In this document: piece by piece, positions 37,783 to 47,514 of the stretch
Layout: the number at the start of each line of letters is the position of its first letter
Position numbering within the stretch: position 1 is the first letter of the stretch
Origin: Sporocytophaga sp.
Lineage (GTDB): Bacteria > Bacteroidota > Bacteroidia > Cytophagales > Cytophagaceae
Direction of reading: 5' to 3'
NCBI GenBank assembly: GCA_024707265.1
Contig: JANQAB010000001.1
Coordinates: 7,501 to 71,500, forward strand
DNA: 64,000 bases
Notes under the pieces: generated by a model
Database searches by the model: none
What the model was told of the DNA's origin: nothing
Seen by the model: only the letters and a program-made list of their open reading frames with translations
Made by a program: the position numbers and the translations under genes

Positions 37783-38688
37783 CTATTCTATTTCGGGATT
37801 TTTAACGTTTTCATCTGAACTTTCAGAAGCATTGTCTCCTTTTGCTTTTGAATAAGATTTGATAAGTCTATCTACAAGCTCATCCCGTTCAGCCCTGTAT
37901 TTCCGTGTCTGCACAAAGCGAGCTCCTAAAACTACAGTAAGACCAATTCCCAATTTTGCTCCTGGAGACATTTCTGCATTCATACCTGCTTGTTCCAGAA
38001 GTTCTTCAAATGGAGGAAGTATTAACTCTTTCTCCCAATCTTTTATCTGGAATTCATCTTCGAGCGACTTATTATAATCTCTGGCAAAATCAATAGCTTC
38101 AGGAGGAAGTAAATCTTCCAAAACAAATTTCTGAATTTGTGATTCTGATAGTTCACTTAGGAATAACTGTAACTTTGGCCCAGCATTCTCAAATAAAGTC
38201 CATCCCCATTTTGCAGTTGTCTGTCCAACTTTTTTCTTTATTTCATTCAGATTTTGAGGGATGTTTGGCTGATCCATTTGTTCAACCCTCATCTTAGGTA
38301 GCTCTTCCGAAAAGGACTTTTCTTCAGTTGCTTCTTCAGGATAGTTCTCCTTTATTACTTCTAAGGTAGGTTCAGGAGTTGAATTCTCTGGTTCTGTTAA
38401 TGTTTCTGAGGTTGGCGAAGGAAAAGCTTCTGTCAGTTTTGGCTTTCCAAAAGAAGGCATTGCCTCCACAGTCTGAGCATTATTTTCCGGAACCTGTGCA
38501 TCTAACACAAGATCATTGGAGCGTTCAATAACTTCTTCATTGAGAAGGGGAGAATGAGCTTCAAAATCATCTGAATTCACTGATTGATTTAAAATAGGTG
38601 AAGGTGTAGACTCAATCTGATTGTCTTCTCCAAAGGGCATTTGTTCCTCATCTGCAGAGAGGTTTTTCTTTTTCTTATTTTCACTCAT
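37783..38688 (-). CDS. Protein with acidic N-terminal half and folded C-terminal domain
   Basis: 301 residues. The first 130 residues are low-complexity and acidic (rich in E, P, S, T). The C-terminal half is helical with a hydrophobic turn (PGAKLGIGLTVVLGARFVQ) that could be a single membrane segment, then a basic end (YRAERDELVDRLIKSYSKA). Overlaps the upstream DnaA-like gene by 8 bp and is 9 bp from the ATPase gene. Unknown; could bridge the ATPase to a membrane. Confidence 0.5.
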   Translation of the reverse strand: MSENKKKKNLSADEEQMPFGEDNQIESTPSPILNQSVNSDDFEAHSPLLNEEVIERSNDLVLDAQVPENNAQTVEAMPSFGKPKLTEAFPSPTSETLTEPENSTPEPTLEVIKENYPEEATEEKSFSEELPKMRVEQMDQPNIPQNLNEIKKKVGQTTAKWGWTLFENAGPKLQLFLSELSESQIQKFVLEDLLPPEAIDFARDYNKSLEDEFQIKDWEKELILPPFEELLEQAGMNAEMSPGAKLGIGLTVVLGARFVQTRKYRAERDELVDRLIKSYSKAKGDNASESSDENVKNPEIE

Positions 38689-39115
38689 TTGATTTCAGAT
38701 AATTTAAATAGTGCTTTTCTACTGCTCTGTACTTCTCTACAAATTCCCGGTTATACTGCGGTACATCTAAAAAGCTTTGTGCTTTTTCTATCCCATTAAA
38801 AACCGGATCTCTTTTCTTCTTAAAGAAGAAAGGCATTATCTTTTCAATAGAAAGATTCACCTGGGATCTGAGTATATGATAACAGGTAATCCTTGCAAAA
38901 TTGGGAGTAGTCTTTTTGGAGTTAATCAATGTTTCCCTGTTGATAGAATACTCCTTACAGACATAAAGCATGAGTACATCTACAAGATTTTTAATAGCAT
39001 TCCCCGATGATACTTCTGAAAATTTATTCAGGAAGTGAATCGCTTTACTTTCACCCATTTTATGTTTCAGGTTTTCAGCAAAGCTTTCTAAGGCTTTTTG
39101 AAATTCTGAGTCCAT
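38681..39115 (-). CDS. Second small protein resembling DnaA domain IV
   Basis: 144 residues. Middle part: VCKEYSINRETLINSKKTT, ARITCYHILRSQVNLSIEKIMPFFFKKKRDPVFNGIEKAQSF. The order of an Arg-rich helix with ITCYHILR followed by a turn and KKRDPVFNGI matches the DnaA domain IV layout, as does the 36524-36958 product, though at low identity. The tail is helical (YREVEKHYLNYL-like). Two such proteins in one operon would be unusual. Confidence 0.5.
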   Translation of the reverse strand: MDSEFQKALESFAENLKHKMGESKAIHFLNKFSEVSSGNAIKNLVDVLMLYVCKEYSINRETLINSKKTTPNFARITCYHILRSQVNLSIEKIMPFFFKKKRDPVFNGIEKAQSFLDVPQYNREFVEKYRAVEKHYLNYLKSNE

Positions 39116-39119
39116 AGAA

Positions 39120-39449
39120 TTATGATTTTGAAGGAAGTGATTGCTGAGTATTATCAGGAGTGAGTATTTCCAGGATAAGCTCTTCGAAGGGAAGCTCCTT
39201 AAAAGGAATAAGCCCTTCTTCTGTTACATCGTTAAACTGAGCAAGCAACCTGCCTGTTGGATTACCATTCGTATCATATTCAGCATAGAGAATATATACA
39301 ACACGATTTCCCTTTGTCCTTTCCTGATTAAGCACAGCCTGATAAAGAGGCTCCTTAAGATTTACCAGATAAGGTTTAAGCCCTTCAAGTAACTTGATGG
39401 GCGAAATGCCTAGTTTTTCAACAAGGCTAAAAATTGTTTCAATGTTCAT
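39120..39449 (-). CDS. Hypothetical 109-residue protein
   Basis: Soluble. N-terminal helices (TIFSLVEKLGISPIKLLEG) then a beta-rich end (RVVYILYAEYDTNGNPTGRLLAQFNDV) with an acidic tail. Not recognised. Located 4 bp before the start of the DnaA-like gene in the same operon. Confidence 0.45.
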   Translation of the reverse strand: MNIETIFSLVEKLGISPIKLLEGLKPYLVNLKEPLYQAVLNQERTKGNRVVYILYAEYDTNGNPTGRLLAQFNDVTEEGLIPFKELPFEELILEILTPDNTQQSLPSKS

Positions 39450-39562
39450 GGCTTTAGAATTTTAAAATGAATTCCTTGCCATGCGCTTGTAAAAATGTAG
39501 TTGTGTGTGTGGTAAATGTAAATGATTAGTTTTGAACAGCAATAATATGTTCGAAAAACACC

Positions 39563-40054
39563 CTAATCGCCTTTCAGCTTGATAAGCTGATAGTGCAATT
39601 CACTTGAATTATTCCGAAACAATCTGTAATGACCAACTGTTTCCCCTTTGATAGTAAGTGAACTGAAGAAACCCACCGGATAACCATAATTTCCAAGTTC
39701 CTCTCTACTTACTTTCCTTATGCCTTTACCATACAAGTATTTCAGTATGCCTTCTTTATCCTTTGGAATTTTGTCTTCCAACTTTCTTTGTAATGGTTCT
39801 TCTTCTTTCTCATCATCATCATCAGAAAGTTCCCCATGCTCTAAAGCCTCTTTTATTTCTTCGGTGATATGAGAAGAAAGTTCTTTCAGTGTACCTTTAA
39901 GTACTCTTACTTCATCAATTTCTCCGTCCTCTTCTGCCAGTTCATACTCTTTGAGTTTATCATCAAACATCTGAACCATCACCCTTAGTTCTTCAGGTAA
40001 TTCAGCTTCTTTTATATCATGGTTTTCGATCAATACTTCGTGTGGAAATTTCAT
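39563..40054 (-). CDS. Hypothetical acidic protein
   Basis: 163 residues. An acidic helical middle (SHITEEIKEALEHGELSDDDDEKEEE) and a C-terminal segment with LKYLYGKGIRKVSREELGNYGYPVGFFSSL. The YGYP-like turn recalls the 29703-30506 protein. The final residues YRLFRNNSSELHYQLIKL look beta-rich. Unknown function. Gap 39450-39562 to the next gene holds no clear feature. Confidence 0.45.
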   Translation of the reverse strand: MKFPHEVLIENHDIKEAELPEELRVMVQMFDDKLKEYELAEEDGEIDEVRVLKGTLKELSSHITEEIKEALEHGELSDDDDEKEEEPLQRKLEDKIPKDKEGILKYLYGKGIRKVSREELGNYGYPVGFFSSLTIKGETVGHYRLFRNNSSELHYQLIKLKGD

Positions 40055-40111
40055 ACTCTAAAGATTTATTTGGTTTTAAAAAATAAAAATGATTCTCATT
40101 AATACTTAAAA

Positions 40112-40768
40112 TCAGATGATAAGGTCAAGAAGGCCATTCTTACCAGCAAGTTTGAGAATATAGCCCTTGGTTTCTTCATTGGCAGTAGCAACGATCTTTT
40201 CTACTGTATCATCTTTGAGCTTTGCATAATACCCTTTGTTGTATCGGTAAACTACTTTATCCAGTCTGATAGTGCCGTTTTCAGAATGTTGATCTGCCAG
40301 AATACCAAGGTAGATTGAACCTGCAAGGATATTAAATTCTGGATTGAATAGATCTTTCTCTGTTACTACAACCCCTTTGTTATTATTACATGGAAGTTTA
40401 TGGCCTAAATATTTCATTTTCAGAATGCAGTCCAAACGGGTTCCAAGAGTTTTCCTTAACAAATTTTTTTCACCTGCAGATAGCCTGCCTTTGCTATTTT
40501 CAAGATAGATCATATCATTGGCCGATTCTGGTTTTAGCTGCATCAAGCCGATAGCTCCTGCATGAGATTTGGCATTCGGATTTCCTGCCGATTCAATGAA
40601 TATAAAGCTTACTATAAGCTCTTTAGGAAGATTTGTAAGGCTTGCTGTAGCAGAAATGATACCTCCATAATCGGATAGAATTTTATCAACCTTCTTTTGA
40701 ACTAGTGGAAGCTCAGTCGTCTTATAAAATGACTGTGCTATCATTGGTACTTTTATTTGTCCAGCCAT
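40112..40768 (-). CDS. Lytic transglycosylase (SLT fold)
   Basis: 218 residues. The SLT signature is clear: IVSFIFIESAGNPNAKSHAGAIGLMQLKPESA, with the catalytic glutamate in ES and the GAIGLMQL motif, then NILAGSIYLGILADQH and RYNKGYYAKL. Such enzymes cleave peptidoglycan glycan strands. No signal peptide. In the element it could be a virion-borne entry enzyme, as in many membrane-containing phages. It lies downstream of a 50-residue membrane gene in the long operon. Confidence 0.85.
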   Translation of the reverse strand: MAGQIKVPMIAQSFYKTTELPLVQKKVDKILSDYGGIISATASLTNLPKELIVSFIFIESAGNPNAKSHAGAIGLMQLKPESANDMIYLENSKGRLSAGEKNLLRKTLGTRLDCILKMKYLGHKLPCNNNKGVVVTEKDLFNPEFNILAGSIYLGILADQHSENGTIRLDKVVYRYNKGYYAKLKDDTVEKIVATANEETKGYILKLAGKNGLLDLII

Positions 40769-40779
40769 AGCTTCTGTAG

Positions 40780-40932
40780 TTATTGTTTAACAAACGTTAT
40801 TTTGCGGTCTGCTTTATTTGCAGGAGTTAAGTTACTTTCTGCAACTTCTGTGTTCTTTTTCTTAAAGTACCTTATGCCGAAAAATATGAGGACTATAACA
40901 AGAACAATTACTCCGATATGCCAGTACTTCAT
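40780..40932 (-). CDS. 50-residue single-span membrane protein
   Basis: Frame starting MKYWHIGVIVLVIVLIFFGI, one span, then a charged soluble tail (RYFKKKNTEVAESNLTPANK). Fills the gap between the transglycosylase and the 375-residue gene. Not recognised; fits the pattern of tiny membrane proteins in the element. Confidence 0.55.
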   Translation of the reverse strand: MKYWHIGVIVLVIVLIFFGIRYFKKKNTEVAESNLTPANKADRKITFVKQ

Positions 40933-40936
40933 GATT

Positions 40937-42064
40937 TTATTTCTTTAAACTTTCAAGAATTTCATTCATTTGATTTTCAAACGACTCAATCATTTGGTCG
41001 TTATTATCACTGATACCGCCTGAAGCTTTTCTTAAGGCTTTTAAAAAGTCCTTGCCTTTAGCTATCACAGGATCAAATTTCTTTGGATCAATATCCTTTT
41101 TAGTTCTTGCCTTCTCTTTCACAATAACTTTCTTAATGATACTAACCATGCTATCTTTAACCAGGACTGCAAGAGGCTTTTTCTTTGGCTTTTCCTTTGG
41201 AGTATTTGGTTTCTTACTCTGATATTTGGAAAGGACATTTTTAATTTCAGAAATGATAATCTCACATTCACCTTTATTCTCAGAGGTGATTTTCTTTTTC
41301 TTAGATTGTATTTCAGGCTCATTCGCTTTCTCTTCACTTTCGGTGATTTCCTCTATATGACTATCATCAGCAATAAAATGATTATAGCCATTAGTAAGAG
41401 ACTGAATAAACATTGAAGGTGTTCTCACTGAATAAATGGTCTCAAGCATCGTATCAGCATACAAAGGTTTCTTCCGTTCAAAAGCAATTTTGGCGCTATA
41501 GTCATCCAGAAATAATCTGTAGAATTTGGAACCGTCCTTCCGTTCTATCAACCTCTTTGTGGCTGGTCTGTAAGAACTGCTATTTAACCTATCAATAAGC
41601 ATTTCTGCTTCTTCGTCATCCTGTTCCAAGTTATCTTCGATGAATTTTAACACAGTCTCATTCTTACCAAAGAACCGTTCCTGTTTTTTGGGGATATGTT
41701 CCTCTTCCGGTTCTTTAACCTTCAGCTCATGATCCTTTTTAACTGCTTCTTTAATCTCTTTCTTATCCATGACTGAATAGATGTCTCCACCCGCTGTTTC
41801 AGCAACAATGGGCTTACCTTTCTTAAGTTCAATTTCAGCTTCTTCTGGTTCTATGTATTCACCCTCATCTGACAAATCCATTTTGTGCATCTTAATCGAG
41901 TTCGGGAAATTATCTCTAACCATTTCCAGAATCATCTCAGCCACAGTTATTGTTTTGGGAACACGCTCATCATAATTTGCGATAGCCTTCTGAATACTTT
42001 CTGCTACCTCTTCATCAGCTACCTTGCCGATGTCAATAGCTTTCATTTGATCTAATAAATTCAT
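40937..42064 (-). CDS. Hypothetical charged protein
   Basis: 375 residues, soluble, strongly charged. The C-terminal half is lysine-rich (KKKPLAVLVKDSMVSIIKKV, KARTKKDIDPKKFD). The N-terminal half is acidic. Its start overlaps the end of the big helicase gene by 4 bp (ATGA-type), so the two are coupled. Not recognised. Confidence 0.45.
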   Translation of the reverse strand: MNLLDQMKAIDIGKVADEEVAESIQKAIANYDERVPKTITVAEMILEMVRDNFPNSIKMHKMDLSDEGEYIEPEEAEIELKKGKPIVAETAGGDIYSVMDKKEIKEAVKKDHELKVKEPEEEHIPKKQERFFGKNETVLKFIEDNLEQDDEEAEMLIDRLNSSSYRPATKRLIERKDGSKFYRLFLDDYSAKIAFERKKPLYADTMLETIYSVRTPSMFIQSLTNGYNHFIADDSHIEEITESEEKANEPEIQSKKKKITSENKGECEIIISEIKNVLSKYQSKKPNTPKEKPKKKPLAVLVKDSMVSIIKKVIVKEKARTKKDIDPKKFDPVIAKGKDFLKALRKASGGISDNNDQMIESFENQMNEILESLKK

Positions 42065-45000
42065 ATAACTTGGTTTTTAATTTGAGCTCTATTTTTCAAC
42101 TGAAGTTTTTTCTTTATTAATTTAAGGATCATTACCTGGGCTTCAGCCTCTTTCTCTTTTAAGAGTAATTCCTCTTCTGATTCACTTGTCCTGTTAGGAG
42201 GTTCATTAATCTGATACCCTCTGCTTTCCGGTATCTTTTCACCGCCTTCCTCAAGAATTTCATGGGTAATTCCATCAACCAGTACATACCCGTCCACCAT
42301 TGCTTTAATAGTTTCAAAAGCTTCAAAACCTTTGTCATATGCATCGTTAATGACTTCCATAGGAACATATCTTCCGGTTTGTTCATACCTTTCCAGAACT
42401 CGCTGAACGGACACATCATATGATATTTTCATATACACGACGAAAACTTTGTACCCAAGTTTTTTTATCTTGTCTATCAAAGGAATGTAGTTTCGTGCTT
42501 TGTTCATCGTTCCATCATAAACCAGATCAAAAGTGCATGGTTCTCCAAGGGATTCAAGCAGTCCATTGACGATATCCTTTGTTTCAAGGTGTGTGATAGT
42601 TGCATTCCAGCCTTTATATTCAGGCAACTTGGCCCTGATTTCATCTGCGTCAATTTTGAAGACTTTATCATTTGTCAGCCATGCGGAATACTTTTTAAGA
42701 AAGGTCGATTTTCCGCTTCCCGGTAATCCTCCGGTAAGCAGACATATTGGTTGAGTTTGGCTTGTGTCAACACACTCTTTACCTTTCATCAACCCTTCAA
42801 TAATCTTTCGATGAAGCTTTATTCTTTCCTCACTATATTCATCAGGGCTGATAGTATGAATGGCTTTTGTTTGTGGGAGATTTAACACGCATCTTTCAAG
42901 TAGGTCAATTGCTTCTTTATCAATCCTTCTGTTTCCGAGCATATCCAGAGGTGGGCATGAAACAGCAGGAAGAACTTTAGGAGCTTCCTTCACTTGCTTA
43001 TGATCTAAGAGATAATTAAGGCGTTTGAATTCTTCAACTCGTTCTTCCAAAGTTTTCTTTTCAAACTTATTCTTTTTTCGTTCTTTCTCTATTTCACCTG
43101 CTCTGAATCTTATTGCATCTTCTGAACGTTCCTTGTCTATTCTCTTTTCAATAGCTTTAACTTCTTTATCAAGTTTCTGCCTGTGTAGGTCTACAGTTTC
43201 AACCGTCAAATTCTTTGGAGTAAGGAAATTGTCAATTTCCTTTAGATATGTTCTGTAGTTTGTTACAAAGTCATTAAACCAGTAAGGTTTGACATAACCA
43301 TTTTTATAAGGGCTTTTCCAATTATATCTGTTTTTTTGTTTAAAGTCTCCGCCATTAATATCGAGCTGAGATTTAAAAATTTCATTAACTTTTTCGATTA
43401 ATGATCTTACACTTAAGTTTTCTGTATCTTTTACTTCTCTATGTAACTTTACTTCATCAATCAATAATTGGGTATGTCTTTTTACACTCTCATCAAGCGC
43501 CTTAATAGAATCAATTCTTTTAATTTCATACTGAATACCTCCAATGGCATCACGAAGCTTTTCAATTTTCTCTTTTACTTCGAGTTCAGCTATGACAACG
43601 GGGTCAGAAATAAGTTCATATTTTAACTCTGCAGGATTGAGTTCCTCAAGTTTCAAAACGCTGCTTTGATTGTCAATATCCCAGATCTGATTGATTCTTT
43701 TTGTTTTCTCTTCAAGCTTCTGGAACATAAAAACATCCATAGAATTTTCCATTAATGGTATCGCAATCCTCACGCTACCAAATTCATTGCCTTGTCTCCA
43801 TATTCTTCCTTCTAACTGAATCATATCAGTAGGATTCCAGTCTACAAAACAATCATGCAGGACTGTGGATTTACGCTGAAGATTCATGCCCTCTTTTATG
43901 GTGGAACTTCCAATAATGACTTTTATTCTTTCTGAATCAGGAATATCTTTGAACGTTCTTGTCTTTTCATCATATTCCATTCCAAGGAACTTATTCTTGA
44001 TAATTTCCTTAGCCGATTTCCCCCCCTTCATCTGGCTTTTTATAATACCTACTTCATGTTCCTTATATCCTATTACTTTTACAAGATATTCTGCTATGAG
44101 GTGGAAATATTCTATCCCTCTGTCCATGTAGATTATCTGTCCTGAAACAGGCTGATTGCGGCTTTCATGATAGTCTTTAACAGACTTTATGCAAAGCATT
44201 ACATAATGGAGTTTAGGGCTAGTCTCAATGTACTGAAGATAAGTTGGGTTTGAACCCAGACCACTGCATTTATGGAGGTAAGGTGAGAGAGCCAGGTTTC
44301 GGGCGAAGTTCATGCCTCTGAGCATTCTAACTCCTTTTTTTTCAGAGTGATTCAGATCTTCTTCGTTCAGCTCGACTCCTTCGGTTTCATCCTTTATATC
44401 CTCTTCATCAAGAGTTTCTCCTGCAACCTCCATTGAGCCTGTATGACTCATAGCGCAAAGTTCGGGGTAACTGATTTTCTCTTCTACATACTTTTTGATA
44501 GTAGCCATCAAGTCCTCCTGAAGAGGGCTTAATGAAAGTGCAGTATTGATTTGCTCACTTTCCTCAAGCTCTATAACTTCTCCATTAACCAATTTGCGTT
44601 TTAAAGGCAATACATATTTATCCGGTCTTACAATCTTTACCTTGTTTCCATTAACATCCTTGGTATCGGCATTTTTGAAATTGATAAACCTGAATATCAA
44701 GGTTTGTAATGCAGGAATATTATTAAAGCCAGTTACAATTTCCTTTCTCTCAGGTCTTAGCTTACTGTTTATAATAAGTTCATTGCTTACCTGAATATAA
44801 TTATCAAAGAAGTTTGTTAGATTATTCACTTCGCTTTCCTGGAGCTTTTTATAGGCTACTAATGCCAGCATTGAAAATATTTCTAATGGACTGTTGGTGA
44901 ATGGTGTTGCTGTGAGTAATAGGATATTCCTGTAGTTATTATTTTTAAGAATATACTGGCTGATCATAAATCCTTTTAAACCGATTGAAGAAGGTCTTCC

Positions 45001-47509
45001 ACTGTTAATTTTATATCTCATCCTTTCTCTTTTTCCTTCTTGAACAGCTTCACCTTTCACTGAAGTAAAGATCTTTTTCATGGCATGAGCTTCATCTACT
45101 GCCATAAAATCAAACCCCAGATCCTCAATGTTGACCATTGTTCCCCTTAAGCCTCTACCAACAATCATTTCCAATCGCTGTTGAAATGATGCTTTTTGTT
45201 TTTCCGTCTTTTCTTTTTCAGACTCCCCGCCTTGATTAAGGATTTCATATAATTCCAGAAGCAGTTCTTCAATTGTTTCTTCACTAAAACCAATTTTCTC
45301 AAATCCTTCATAAGTGAGGACTGAAATGGTGTTCTCTTTTACCATCTCAATTTTACCATCCTTGCCTTTCAGTTCATCCAGATAGTCGTTAGACAAGTTG
45401 TACAAGTCATTAATGGGAACATGGGGCAATATTCCTTTAATCTCTGATAACCATTGTTTATAAGTCTGATTGGGAACTACAATGAATGGTCTTTTGCAAT
45501 AACCTGAATCAATATATTGAGCAATAGAAAAAATCGCAGTCCAGGTCTTTCCAAACCCCACATCATAAGCAATACAGGCACTACCTTCGGAAAAAAGGAA
45601 TGCTACGCCTTCCCGTTTTTCAGCCCTGATCTCCATTGCTTCATTGCGGTATGTTTTGGCAACTCTGAAAGCCACAGGAACCTTATTGTAATTGATCCTC
45701 TGATACCCGTTAAACTTGGAATTCCAATCTCTTTCAATTCTCTTTTTGTCTTCGGAATGAATCTGGGCTGACAAGAATTCTCCAAACAGTCTGTCGCCTT
45801 CTTCTTTAGCTCTCGAACGTTTTCTTTCCCATTCCGCTTTTGCCTTAGCCTTGTCTTCACCTTCTTTGACAGGAGGCATATGTTTTTGTTTTAAATAGAC
45901 ATTTATGATTTCTAAGTAATTCGTCCCTTTTCGGAAATTGATTGATTCACGATTCTTAACCATCCAGTATTGGAAACCTTCAGTGAGTGTAAATTGCTCA
46001 TAGGCTTTTCTATGGTTATCACCAAATACCTTGTAGTCATTAAGAAAGTCAGGCTTTCCAAGTTCCTCTTGCCTTCTTATTTGTTTGACTTTAAAAGGCT
46101 GTTCATCTGCAAGTGTCTTTATTAAAAATTGATTGGAAAAGTCTGAGGTTGGAAGTAAGATTAGCCTTTTGCTCTCATCGCTATCATCGAGAATAAGTCT
46201 TCTTTGGTAAACAGTTTCACTGAACAATTTTTTAAGACGATCATACTGTCTTTCATAGACCTGCTCACCATACAATTCAATAATGTCTGCTTTATCAGAA
46301 TCAAGGTTCTCCATTCTTTCCCATAAGTTTTCAGCAAAGAACAGATAAGCAGGAATCAAATCTCCTTTATAGTAACATAGAATTCCATTTTCTACCCAGG
46401 TGGCAAGCATCTCTTTAGTAGATGTATTTTCAGGATAAAACCTATTCCAATATTCCGACAATGGCTGTCCGATTTCTCTCTTGTACCATATAAAAGCTTT
46501 TAATTCTTCCTGAGATATTTCCGGATTATAATCCTTGAATACTTCTTCAAAACTCAGCAGTTCATGAGCTTCTGGCTTACCTATGTGATTTCTTATTTTA
46601 GATTTCGAGATGACTTTTTCTGTTACTGATCTTTCACTTTTATCAATAGCCTTTCGTATATTATTTGCAATCTCAACATCTGAAATTGCCTGTAGAGCAG
46701 AAATTTCCTCTTCAATGACTGTTTCAATAGTATTATCCTCCCAAGGCAGAAGAACACCAGAAGTATCAATTTTATTCAGAATATTCATTTCGCCAGCATA
46801 CTTTGTTACTTCACCGAATCTTCCGGAAGCCTTATAAGGACTGCCCAATATGTGATCCGGATTTTTTTCTGAAAAAATTATCATTAATCAATAGATTCTG
46901 ATACTTCTTTGCTGAAAGAGGAGCTGCATCTAAAGGTGATTCTACCTTTTTTAAAGGCGATTCGATTTCTTCATAATTAGCATAAGGAATGACATCATCT
47001 TTCGAGTTTGAATGTTCCTCGAAATGATCGCTTTCCCCTGAATATTTATTTAAAAGGGTGACAACCTCTTCTTCATAATATGTAATTCCTCTTGACTTAT
47101 GATCTGCGGACAGGTAATACCCATACTTATCTACCGAGCCATCCCAGAAGACTTCAAATAATTTATGCAGGTTTCCTTTTGTGTCAAACACTTCATCACC
47201 TTTGCTGAATTTAGGTCTTCCATAAACATTCAAAGCTCCGGTATATTTTTTCATGAGTGCCAGTGCAAAGACATTGGCAGATACAGGATCAGTCAAAACC
47301 TTTTTAGCAAGTTCCGTATTGCCTGATTTAGCAGAAATCTGGATTCCGCTTTCAGAGTTCTCTACAATTATTGTTATATGCTCTTCATCGCTGACATACT
47401 GAATCCCTTTGGAATTTTCACTATAAAATTCCCATCCGTCCGGAAGATTAATAATTCTGTCATCGGCCAATAACAAAGGCTTTTGGGGCTTATTAGAAAG
47501 ATTCGTCAT
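42061..47509 (-). CDS. Giant SNF2-like helicase with C-terminal zeta-toxin-like kinase domain, one frameshift
   Basis: Open frames 46832-47509 and 42061-46884 join to 1815 residues if one A is removed from the A7 run (plus T7 at 46862-46868), giving INDNFFRKNPDHILGS, the phrase that precedes the helicase in DarB-like proteins. Motifs: YDVGFGKTWTAIF (Walker A), DEAHAMKK, LLLTATPFTN, and QLEGRIWRQGN with IGSSTIKEGMN. The C-terminal 200 residues hold GLPGSGKSTFLKKY and DADEIR, a P-loop kinase/zeta-toxin fold. Likely a DNA translocase of an antirestriction or element-maintenance system. The kinase fusion is unusual. Confidence 0.75.
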
Positions 47510-47514
47510 AAAAA

